Positions 31,820 through 41,567 of a stretch of DNA of 64,000 nt are shown in pieces. The stretch spans positions 261,674-325,673 of the forward strand of contig JAJEKB010020803.1 in NCBI GenBank assembly GCA_022393335.1, written 5' to 3'. The notes beneath the pieces are model-generated. The model searched no databases. It saw nothing but the letters and a program-made list of their open reading frames with translations, and was not told the origin of the DNA. The stretch comes from Macrotrachela quadricornifera (taxonomy: Eukaryota; Rotifera; Eurotatoria; Philodinida; Philodinidae). Each line of letters opens with the position of its first letter. Position 1 is the first letter of the stretch. Made by a program: the position numbers and the translations under genes.

Positions 31820-32042
31820 CCCCCCCCCTCCCCCCCCCACAGACCGTGACAGACAGACTCGATGACCTTTGTCACAGACCGTAACCGACAGGCAAAATTA
31901 GTGTCACAGACCGTGACCGACAGGCAAAATTAGTGTCACAGACCGTGACCGACAGCCAAAGGCAGCGTCACAGACCGTGACNNNNNNNNNNACCGTGACC
32001 GACAGCCAAAGGCAGCGTCACAGATCGTGACCGACAGCGAAA
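31820..32042 (+). repeat. 32-bp minisatellite with a 10-N assembly gap
   Basis: After a poly-C run (about 31820-31842) the 32-bp unit GTCACAGACCGTGACCGACA plus 12 bp repeats about five to six times. Two sub-variants differ in their last 12 bp (GGCAAAATTAGT and GCCAAAGGCAGC). N's at 31982-31991 fall inside the array, so the true copy number is unknown. The word GTCACAGACCGTGAC is itself palindromic. Confidence 0.85.
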
Positions 32043-32255
32043 ACAGTTATATCGTGTTTCACATTTTAATCCCGTAGGGATTGCGCTGAAAGCTTTTTAT
32101 CGGCTTTTTTGATTAAAAACCTCTTTATTCGTTTCAAATAAAATTATATTTTTTTATTTTTCTTTAGAACTATTTGTTTTCTTAAAAAAAGAGGTTGAAA
32201 AGAGGAGTTTTAAGACGAAAAAGAGGAAAAAGAGGTGGAGTGGGAAGTCAATTAA

Positions 32256-33238
32256 AATGTGTGTCAATTATTCGATAACAATAATGACGTTAGTACCAAC
32301 AACAACTTATTTTCATCCTATAGATACCTTTCAGCAGTTAATTATCAAATTATTTATGGTAAAAATAGAAATCGTTGGCGTTTTATTGTGGGAGATAATA
32401 CAGAGTATAAGCAACACCTATCAAAAACGAAACCTCAATCATTATGTGAAGCACGCATGAATACATCATCATCAGAAATTGATAGCTTTTATAATCCAAA
32501 TTGTTTCTTGTCGAATATAAATGGTTGTAATCAATTAACTGGATGTCAAGAATGTTTAAAAACAAAGTCAAATTCAACATAAATCAAACATAAAAATCTG
32601 CCTATATGTTCAATAACGATGAACCTACAACAGGAAAAAGATCTTAAAAGTAAAAAAGAAAACAATTGTATGACAAAATGCTTCTTACAACAAAATTCTC
32701 CTTGTATTGCAATTCAATTCAATGAATCGACATCCGATTGTCAATATATTACTAGTTACAGTGATTGAAACCAATAGAAGAATATCAAGGAAGAAGAAGT
32801 CGTTATTGGTTACAATATCCTCTACCAAAATTTCAATTTCCACTTCAATGTGATTTATGTTCTTCTTCATCAACATTCTCTATGTTTGATCAATGTTATA
32901 ATTCATGTCAAAAGGATAAGCAATATCAAAAATTCTCATATGATTTTCACACAAATGAATGTAAAATAGCTCGTGATCGAACAGGACATCTAAATAAAAA
33001 TTCAAAGTTTTCAACTTGCCATTGTTTTATTCGTCCGTTACTTGCTAATAATGATTTCACATCAATAAGAATGTCATTTGATCCTACATTTCATTCTAAT
33101 TTTATTGATCAAACTTCTTATCTCAAACAAGATATTATACCATGTCCATCCACTAGTAATTATGATACTTATTTAGGAACTTGTTTCCATCAATGTCTCT
33201 TTGTTTTACCATTAAATTTAACTTGTCAATATATTTAA
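32256..33238 (+). pseudogene. Cys-rich PAN-like segments, likely 3' part of the split secreted gene
   Basis: Two or more frames with repeating Cys patterns: NINGCNQLTGCQECLK (about 32515), NNCMTKCFLQQNSPCIAIQF (about 32660-32720), and CDLCSSSSTFSMFDQCYNSC followed by FSYDFHTNECKIARD (32850-32970). The C..C..C..F.Y.....C spacing is the same as in the 30600-30680 segment. Frameshifts near 32580 and 32765 break it. I infer it was one gene with 28992-30839. Confidence 0.45.
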
Positions 33239-33981
33239 TTCTTGCGGGGTGAGGGTATGGGGTAGGTAGTGATATGAGATTGAGATGATTTTGTGAATAT
33301 CCTCCTCTCTCTCTTTTGTCTACCGTTACACTCTCGAACATTCTACACCCACATCCTCAATGAAATGCCGATATCAATCGATAGAGACATATGTTTTGTC
33401 TTCTGTCGTGAAGTGCAAATTACTTCTTCGACGAGCCCATGATGTTCTATAGATTCACCATCTGATTCTGGTTTAATTTTATTCCAAACGCTTGAATCTA
33501 TCTCGTTATTTGTCACTTCTTCGTTGGAACTTTCAGATTCAAGGTGTCTCCTATTGAAGTTATCATCCAAAAACCTCACTTCACTTCGTAACCTAACGGT
33601 TTCTTCTCCCATATGTTATATATAACATGAAAAAAAGAACGAGCAATTGACTCAGGCAATTTTGTTTGGTCGCGAGAAATGATGCATTGTGTGGTAATAC
33701 AAGAAAGAGAACGATAAATAATCAGTAGAACGTAGCGAAAAGGTTATTGAGTGCACTTATTAGAAATGAATTATTCATGAAAATGATGTCTTGCAAAAAT
33801 TTCATAAGAAAACTGAATCGTGCCCAGTGTGTCAAAATGAATTAATGTTGACACGAATTTTTTTTTTTCTTTTCTTTTCTTTTTAATCATCATAACATCA
33901 CACTCTTTATTATTCTTCTTCTTCTTTATTCAACCATCAACTGCAAATATGTTTTACACGATAAAATGAGTAGGAAGAGTT
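33239..33981. other. Intergenic; G-rich telomere-like run and one acidic open frame
   Basis: GGGGTGAGGGTATGGGGTAG at 33246-33265 is a variant of the GGGTGA motif without a ribozyme half. A - strand open frame 33343-33612 (89 aa, S/E-rich) has no family I recognise and may be chance or a relic. T-rich runs lie near 33855-33890. Confidence 0.4.
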
Positions 33982-34224
33982 TTATTTCGACTTGTCGCTT
34001 GTTCCTGCATTGCCCGATGTGACTGTACCCGATTGAGTTTCATGTGTTGTTTGCCCTGGTCTACCGTGTTTGTCAGCTTCATCGAGACCAGCTGTTGAAT
34101 CGCCCGTCGAACGAAAAGATTCTGGAGTTGCACTCGATGTTGAGCCTCCCAAACAGGCTAATTGTTCCGCTTTTGTACCACTTTCCACACCAATTACTGG
34201 GTCTTCTCCGAGTGTTTGCGACAT
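33982..34224 (-). CDS. Small disordered Ser/Thr/Gly-rich protein, 80 aa, unknown
   Basis: From ATG 34224 the frame encodes MSQTLGEDPVIGVESGTKAE followed by S, T, G, D and E-rich sequence ending TSDKSK. It is hydrophilic, has no hydrophobic core, and is more GC-rich than its AT-rich surroundings, which favours a real gene. The upstream 34230-34350 region is a TG/CT-rich stretch that could be promoter or 5' UTR. No homologous family comes to mind. Confidence 0.4.
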   Translation of the reverse strand: MSQTLGEDPVIGVESGTKAEQLACLGGSTSSATPESFRSTGDSTAGLDEADKHGRPGQTTHETQSGTVTSGNAGTSDKSK

Positions 34225-34751
34225 TTTGTTCGTTTGCTTGCTGTCTCTTGTATTTGTGTGTGCGTGTGTGTAGATATGAAGAGAATGAATTAATGAATGA
34301 GAAAGAAAATACACTCTTTTCCTTTTCTTTCTTTTTTTCTCTTTTCTTTCACACCATCTGTTCTCGTGTAAGTAAATGTAATGAGAGGAAAGAAAAACAC
34401 TGCATATACGACCACTACTCATAAACGGTTTTGTTTCTTTTCTTTTCCTGAGCAGTGCTCGTTGTGTGGGTAGACACATCGCTGTTACATTATATTACTC
34501 TTACGTAATATCCTTTTATTCTTCATATGGGTAATATTAGCTATATATGTTTCGTACGAGTCTTCGTATTCTTTATCCTTATTATATAAATGGCTTCTCT
34601 TTACTCTTTCCTTTTTTGTTCTTCTATACAATGCATCGCACTGTGTGATATGAACACAACTGGGTAACAGGGTAGTGAGGCAAACATCGTACACCCTGAC
34701 GAGCATTCTTTTTGAATTACGTCTCTTGATCTGATACAGTTTCTAGTGACT

Positions 34752-35215
34752 AACGAGGGAACGTTCTCGTGTGTTCAAGTCGATTAGACCCTCCCCTTCG
34801 ATTATAAGCAGACGTGGATGGAATATGAAAGACCTGGAAACGATTCATTCTCTTAGGTCTTTCTTTTCGGGTTACGATCATTTTCGCGATTTTTTGACCT
34901 TTTAGAAGGTATTTTAAGATAAAAAAATTGAAAAAAACCCTACACTTTATTGATAATTCTAAAAACTTCAGTTGTCTTAAAAATTCAAATATCTCGAAAA
35001 TCAAACGTCTGTGTGAGCTGAAAATTTTAGGACGCTCTAGTAAATATGAAACCTAGCCGTAGTCAAAATATCAGAGCGCACATATGTTCTCTGCATTTTC
35101 TCGAGAGACCCAAGGAAATAAATCCTTTTCAGGTCTTTCATATCTCTCCGACGTCTACTTATGATCAAAAGCGAAAGTGTAATCGTATTGAACACATGGA
35201 GACGTTCTCTCGTAA
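34752..35215. repeat. Inverted repeat with ~110-bp arms
   Basis: The left arm (about 34752-34862) and right arm (about 35103-35215) are inverted copies: AACGTTCTCGTGTGTTCAAG on one side, TTGAACACATGGAGACGTTC on the other. Both arms, read in the same sense, encode the same peptide style: RPK ... FQVFHI ... TSTY/AYN ... R(I/L)EH. About 240 bp of AT-rich DNA lies between. It may be a foldback transposon or two head-to-head gene relics. Confidence 0.6.
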
Positions 35216-36370
35216 GTACACTCGCTTGATAACGTTGTTTAGAGTGAAGGGAGAGGAAAAATAACTGCGAAGCATATAAAGTTAGACGCGTTATACTACA
35301 TCAGACTTGGAATCGGTGGAATACCGGCAAAAACTGATGCGTTTCATGCATCAATCAACTAATTAATAATTTCGAAAAATAGTCTACTGCGTCAGCTCAA
35401 CAAGATTGTTCGCTGTTAAACTCAAAATCTTAGGGTTTCTGATAGGAACAACTATCGTTTCAGTCCGTCACGTTTGAAGTGCTAACATTAAGAACTTTAA
35501 GGGACTAATATTGAACTGCATCATTTACCCAAGTCGATCTTACTCGGTCGGAACCGGCAGCTTCCATCATATTCCGGATATTTCCTTGCCGCCGGATTCC
35601 GGCCGGCTTTCGCCGGATATTTTCTGCCGGATCCATCAAAAAACGGCAATAGTTAGGAACCGTCAATGTTCCGGCTATAAAAATCCTCGAAAAAACTGTT
35701 TGTTTCGTTTACCATTAGGATCCTGTTGGATATTTCAGAAAATCTGAATAGTTTTTTCCGACTCAGTTTCGGTACGGATTAATTTAAAATTAACCAGAAA
35801 TCTAGATAAAGTAATCAAAACGACTCAAAACTATCAGGCTCTAAATACTATACGACCGCAAATATAACAGAACACGGCTCCAGAAGCGAGAGAGCAATAA
35901 GTTTTAGCCGAACAGCGCCAAAGCAATTGTTGGATATCTTTTTAGCGTTGAAATCATCGGGTCAGATCTGGACCCGACCAGGTCCGTGTAGGATCCGGGT
36001 CTGAAAATTTTCAATAAGCGGATCCCAGTCGGGTTCGTGTATGACCATTTTTTATAAATCGGGTTGGTCCAGGTTTGGTTCGGGTTTCCAAAGTGTAAAA
36101 AAGAATCAAGTTCGGTTCCGGGTTCGGGTCCAGAATATTCATACCGAGGGGCTCCGTTCTAGGGAGGAAGGAAGTCTAGTGAATAAGTAGAAATAGTTGA
36201 CAAGGGACCAAAGTATGTGAAGCGGCGTAATCAAAGTGCATAAGTTTATTCATTAAATAATGAGCATGGGTTCGGCACTGACTTATCTATTGAACATGAT
36301 CAGAATCTAAGTGTAACAGACATGTAGACGAAACCGAGTGTCGGTAACCTTAATACCGAATCTGCAAAAT
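35216..36370. repeat. Low-complexity DNA rich in CCGGAT and GGGTTCGG words
   Basis: GCCGGAT/ATTCCGG words recur at about 35560-35680, and GGGT(C/T)CGGGT words at about 35968-36140. No open frame of interest; probably decayed transposon ends. Confidence 0.5.
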
Positions 36371-36375
36371 CACTC

Positions 36376-36432
36376 TTGAGGGTGAGGGTGAGTATGAAAA
36401 ATTAAACTACCACGATCCAGGGTGAGGGTGAG
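36376..36432 (-). repeat. Two telomere-like tracts, (TCACCC)n on the - strand
   Basis: GAGGGTGAGGGTGAG at about 36379-36393 and CAGGGTGAGGGTGAG at 36419-36433 on the + strand. Between them sits CTACCACGATCC, complementary to the GGATCGTGGTAG word that marks the cleavage-site side of a ribozyme unit. This suggests two units were joined end to end. Confidence 0.65.
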
Positions 36433-36443
36433 TTTTTATGAAG

Positions 36444-36494
36444 CACACCGTGATCGCGATTTCGACTTTGCTTAAGGGTCTCATGAGATGGTTT
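36444..36494 (-). ncRNA. Hammerhead-like motif with one core change
   Basis: On the - strand: stem I AAACCAT with ACGGTGT (one mismatch), core CTCATGA (G5 to C; + strand 36481-36487), stem II GACC ... AGTC, GAAA (36463-36460), palindromic stem III ATCGCGAT, and C17 at 36452. One core substitution and one stem I mismatch separate it from an active form. It sits at the 3' end of Penelope-like copy 2. Confidence 0.6.
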
Positions 36495-36499
36495 GAATT

Positions 36500-37594
36500 G
36501 GAATAGTCTCTTGGCTTTTGTTGTTATGTAATTGGTGAGAGATGATGTTAATGTGGAGAATTTTACTAAAGGCAATCGAAATATGCTGAGTGAAATACCT
36601 GCCCACTGTTTAGGAAACTCCTGAAAATGGGGTTTTGAGTAAACTAGTGAATGGAAAAGTCTACTCTGTTTTTCTATGTTATTTAAACATAGTTGAACTA
36701 GAATGATAAAAACGAAGTATAGTAGAAGAAGAATTTTTGCTGAAAATATGCTGGTAAATTTTTAACTGTTAATGGGAATGACATTTCAAAAAGAGACTTT
36801 TGTACTTGATTTTAACATTACTTGAAAGATTGAACTGAAAAAAACAAAATATGCCGCAAGATACAGCTTGAAACATTCTACTATTTGTATAAGATCGCTT
36901 ATTCTCTAGTTGCACTGTTTTTTTTGAGAAGTAACGAAATTTTGAGTGAAAAAATTTCGATCTTTCAAAAGCGCGATTGGTTTGTTTGGTTGGAGATGAA
37001 TTTGATTTTTTATATGTTATCTTTTTATAGCTGCTCTTTGATAATTGTAGAAGATTTCACGCTGCATTTTGTGATATATTTAGTTGTTTTAATGAAATGT
37101 ATTAAGTGGTAATACGATGGAAGTAAACGCATGACACTCTTTATGATCGAATATGAGCAGCACATTGTCTAATGAAACGGATTTTATTAAAAGTATAGTA
37201 TTATTATATTAGATGATGTATGATAAAATAGCATAGGAAAATAGAACATTCTTTTTTCTATTAGACTGTTTGGAAATAATATTTCTTTAAGTTCGCAATA
37301 CTGTATTAAATTGTCAGTCTCATTAGTTTTGGACTGCTCTATATAGATGTTATTTGATAATGCAGAAAAGTCGTTTTAACGCTTCTCCAAATGTTGGGAA
37401 AGAAAATTTGTGTAATAGCATATGTGGTATTTAATGGTTTTATTCTTTTTGAGAATATGTATAACAAAAAAAGTAAAACAAGAAGTTAACTAAGTTCATA
37501 TAAAAATTTGTGTAAAGTGTTTTCGTAGTGTCAAGTTGGATCTTCATTTTTAATGTTCCTGTTGAATCAGATCGTTGGAAGTTGTCGATGGTTG
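36500..37594. other. 3' non-coding part of Penelope-like copy 2
   Basis: AT-rich DNA between the ribozyme-like motif and the second ORF. No gene. An open + frame at 36885-37112 is T-rich and not credible. Confidence 0.45.
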
Positions 37595-38677
37595 TCAGGA
37601 GTTCGGATTGACGCTTTCGCTCTTGTTTTCTTCATCAGATTCACTTTCATAACTTTGATTAGCATGTTGTTCATTTCGTGATTCGGCATTGTTGATTGCC
37701 TTGCTTAATGTGTCACCGTTTTGGTGTTTGTCGTTTTCTTTTTCAGGTGATAATTGAGGAGAATTATGTAAATGAATATTGTTAGTAATCGTGATTTGAA
37801 TTTGTTTTGGTTGACGGTCCTTGTTGTTTTGAAAAACTAGAAAGAAGCATTAGGTGATTTGTCATTTTATTTCAACAGTCACATTCTTTGTTTTTGTGGT
37901 CCATGATACTTGCAAATGTTGTTTTCGATGAATGGTTTTTGATTATTCGCTATTTGATTAATATCTGTTGAATTGTTTGCCATTGAATTAAATTCGTTAA
38001 AGAAAATCTGGAATGAATGAGCGATATTGGATTATTTAAGTTTATTTTTTGATTGTATATGACAGGTGTGTTATATAGAAAAATGATCTTACCTTTGTGT
38101 CGTTGGAAAGTTGAATAGAATTGAAAAATATGAAGAATCAAGTTATCTACAATAAATGGAAAGAAAAGTAGATGTATATTTTCTTGATGATAGTTAATGT
38201 TTCAAAAGTTATGTTGTGTTTTTCATAAAAATGTTGAATATATTTTACAAAAGACAAATTGATCTATAGATATAATGTTATTTTAGTTCAGTTTTGAGTA
38301 GCTGATGTAGTGATAATGAGTACAGCTGTAAATATACGTGATTGATCTTCTTCGAGAGCCCATTTAAGCACTCGACAATGTAACTAGTGTCGAAGAGGCT
38401 CACGCATATAATCGGAAAGCATGTCTTCGATTTTATCATGTAATTCATCGGCTTCTTTCTCTATTGAACTTGTTGATCCTATTGAAATCGATGATCCCCA
38501 AGAGACAAATGACGTTGCTGGTGATGATACCACTCCACTATTATTATTGGTATCAATAGGTATTTCTTGTTGTTCCTGCCCATTGTTAATTAGAGCTGTT
38601 AATGGTCGAGTGAATGAATTCATTAATTGATTTGAATGATTATGATTGTTATTTTGTTGCATATTTGGATCAGTCAT
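37595..38677 (-). CDS. Second ORF of Penelope-like copy 2 (Q/N-rich, acidic tail)
   Basis: The first exon (38677-38384) encodes a Q/N/H-rich start, a Ser-rich middle and a charged helix KEADELHDKIEDML. A later segment, about 37836-37595 after a CTAG acceptor, encodes KDRQPKQIQITITNNIHLHN, a Lys/Asn-rich linker and SYESESDEENKSESVNPNS. The order and style match the copy 1 ORF at 10801-11283. The exact splice joints are not resolved, and the ~550 bp between the parts is larger than the typical intron here. Function unknown. Confidence 0.45.
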
Positions 38678-38978
38678 TTATGGAATAGTTGGATCTATGT
38701 GGTTTAGATATGAGAGTAAAATATTATTCTATACGTGAAAGAGTTATAGTTACAGTTTTGATTAATATGCTTTGAAATTTTTAGATTGTGTAATATTTAA
38801 AAAACTTCTATAAAAGAAATATGTGAAATCTACAATATAGGAGAATAGTACCTTTTAGAAATAGTTTTGAAATCAAATATCTCTATGTGAAAATTTAATG
38901 AAAAAATATTTCAAAATGTTTGACAATCAAAAAAACGAAGTACAATAAACAACAATACAAGTTACAGATTATTCTCGA

Positions 38979-40262
38979 TCAAGTCTGAGGACGTCGACGT
39001 ACTAATTCTTGAGTCAAACTTTCATTGTTTCGATTTCCAACAATAAGTCTTGTATGGATAACTGGTGTATGTTGAAATATTTTATTCCATAACTGATGAA
39101 TATCTTTTTTATGTGCTGAAAGTCGTTCCTCATGTGTGTAATGAATAATGAGATTGTTAATTGATTTCGATTCTTTTTCAAGTTGTCCTTTAATTAATAA
39201 ATTAGTCATTTCTTCTTTGGAATTAGGAGCCATTGTTTTTGCTAATCGTGAAGATATTTGGTATTCAGGAATACTTGGTCTGTATAATAATTGACGACGT
39301 ATGGTAGTATAATCATTTTCATTATGAATCATTGGTAGAACCGATGATGTGACCATATAATGATTGAAAAATCTTTTAAATCGACTATAAATAAATCTTG
39401 ATGGATAGCTATAATTAAAAATGAAGTAGTGTAAGAATGGGAATGAAAATTGAATAATTACGCATTATAGAGTAATATTAAACTGATTGAACGTCGTTCT
39501 TCATTAAATATTGATAATTTAGACGAAGAACGAACTTCTCGAAGAAGTGCAGTATCGATAATATTTCGGAAAATATGTCGAGTATGATCAGATTGAAATG
39601 GTACAACATATGGTTCAGCTGCTTCTTTATGATAGACTGATGTGATCAATTCACCATTATTGTTTTTAATAAACACATCCAAAAATGATACACTTCTGCC
39701 AATTAGACGAACTAATTTAATATTTGGATGGTAATTATTGGCTTCATCTAGCGTTTGATTAATTTTATCTAATATTTCATTTGAAGTAAAGAAAATATCA
39801 TCAGCATATCTAAGAATAATATGAGATAAAATAGATAGCACTTAATTAATAAATGATACATACCGACCATAGATTTCATTCAATGCTTGTTGTCGTTAAA
39901 CAAATTTTTGTTCCCATTTCCACATGAATATATTCGCTAACGTTAAAGTAAATGCTGAACCCATTGCACCACCATGAATTTGTCGATAGAATTTCTTTTC
40001 ATAAATAAAAGCATTTTCTGTAAGAACAATAAGAGCTAATTTTCGAATAGCATCAATTGGAATGCCTTTCACTTTATGATAACCATATTTGAGAAGAAAT
40101 TCTGTAAGAATATTCAAAGATTCTTCTTGTGGTAACATTGTATATAAATCTGTGATATCAAATGTACATAAATAAGTAGTTGATTGAAAATAACCATTTG
40201 TAACATATGTTTGAAGACGACGAATCAAATCAACACCATCAATAATAGTTGTTGAACGAACA
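38979..40262 (-). pseudogene. Penelope-like reverse transcriptase, near-complete palm and thumb
   Basis: Segments in order: TYLCTFDITDLYTMLPQEES (first catalytic Asp), LTENAFIYEKKFYRQIHGGA with MGSAFTLTLANIFMWKWE, RYADDIFFTS (catalytic YADD), SFLDVFIKNN, VYHKEAAEPYVVPFQSDHTR, RRSISLILLYNA, and a C-terminal YPSRFIYSRFKRFFN ... QLWNKIFQHTPVIHTRLIVGN. Two phase-2 introns fit exactly: 54 bp (39863-39810), splitting the Arg codon before YADD, and 53 bp (39461-39409), splitting the codon before YPSR. One TAA lies just after KFV (about 39895). N-terminal fingers and any endonuclease are absent. Intron retention is a known trait of Penelope-like elements. Confidence 0.85.
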
Positions 40263-40490
40263 CTAAAAAAAAAGGAGTTTTACTGAACTAAAAAAGGATC
40301 TTCCCCTCGACATACGGGAAGATCCTTTATTGGTTTCGTAAAAAGCAGGTTTCGTATAAAACCAGTTCTGGACACCTGCAATAAAAGGTTCCGTGAGAAG
40401 GGTTTCGTACTAAACCTTTCACACCAACGGAAAAAAAGGTTTAGTGCGTGCTCATTGCCACTGAACCTTTTTTGTGCTACCGACCCAATA
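40263..40490. repeat. Partial foldback-element arm
   Basis: Begins CACTAAAAAAAAAGGAG, very like the end of the 13270-13791 element. Contains a 10-bp hairpin GGATCTTCCC/GGGAAGATCC (40296-40325) and TTTCGTA/GGTTCCGT words as in the 41568-43642 element. No matching right arm was found, so it looks truncated. Confidence 0.5.
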
Positions 40491-40690
40491 ACTGACGAGG
40501 GAAGCTCCAGAGGTATTCAAGCAGTTTAGTCTCTGCCTTGCACCTGCAAGTCGATCTGATTTAGGTATGAAAAGCTAAGTGCAAATTTGCACGAATTCTA
40601 TCTAGCTTTTCATATCTAAATCAGATCAATTTACAGATGCAGGGCAGAGACTAAATTGCTTCAATACTTCTGGAGCTTCCCTCGTCAGTT
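40491..40690. mobile_element. 200-bp palindromic miniature element
   Basis: AACTGACGAGGGAAGCTCCA at the left end is matched by its complement at the right end (CTCGTCAGTT ends at 40690). Arms of about 90 bp meet near a TTTGCACG centre. No coding capacity and no clear target duplication. Confidence 0.7.
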
Positions 40691-41567
40691 GAAAATAACA
40701 CTTAATCGTCAAGTAGTTTCTCGAATTAGTCTACAATAAAGAGTAAATGAATTAATATTATATAATAAAATAAACTTACCCATACAGCTCATATGTGGAT
40801 TGACCTAAAAAGAGAAAATGAGTATGTTTATTTTCTACAGTAAAACTTACCCATAATTTGATACAAAGATGCTTTTGAAATAAAACACGATTTTATTTGG
40901 ATTAGATGATAAATATATCCGCGCGTCCCATATTGAAGTCAATCTGTAACAGAAAAGAAGTTCATTTATTTGGATACAACAAACTTACTGATTAATTTGT
41001 AGGATTTCGGAAAATATTGGACTCGGTAGTGTTGTCACCGAACCTAAAACTATATACAATTAATTAATTAGGATACTAGATTATCAAAAAAGTCCTTACT
41101 TGGTTATGTGCATTCGGATATGCAGGATGTCTTCTACAATATAACAAGACATTCGCACAAATACTTAATCTTAAAACATGTTCTATATGATGATAAATTT
41201 TCATGAATTCACTAGTAAATATATAGTCCACACTGACAAAACAAAACGGTGAATGAGTAGCGAACGAAAAGGTTCTGTAATTTTTTAACGCATCCTTAAC
41301 AGTACTATTGTTAAATTTTTGACGGCTACTTCACCGTATCATTAGTTACTTTTCGAGGACAATCTGAGCGTACCGTTAGTAACTTTTCGACGGTTATCTC
41401 AGGAGTAGTACGTGCAACTTTTTGAGACCTATCAAAGAGTGTACCTCATAACTACTTCGACTATTTCGTTGCAGTATTTGTAATTTTTAAGATCTATGTT
41501 TTAGTGCTGTGTCTACCTTCCTATGAATCATCTAAACCTACTTCATTCAAGACTTATTTGGATTAGT
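40691..41567. other. Intergenic, no gene seen
   Basis: AT-rich DNA; repeated ACTTTTTCGA/GACGG words near 41270-41460 and many short stretches ending in TTAC. Nothing coding recognised. Confidence 0.35.

Larger units (their letters stand above)
36376..40262 (-). mobile_element. Penelope-like (Athena-type) retroelement, copy 2
   Basis: Reading the - strand: RT (40262 to 38979), second ORF (38677 to 37595), about 1.1 kb without genes, a hammerhead-like motif (36494 to 36444), and C-rich telomere-like tracts (36432-36420 and 36392-36376). This is the same order and polarity as copy 1. The upstream end stops inside the RT at 40262, where foldback DNA begins. It is longer and less decayed than copy 1. 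Confidence 0.75.
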
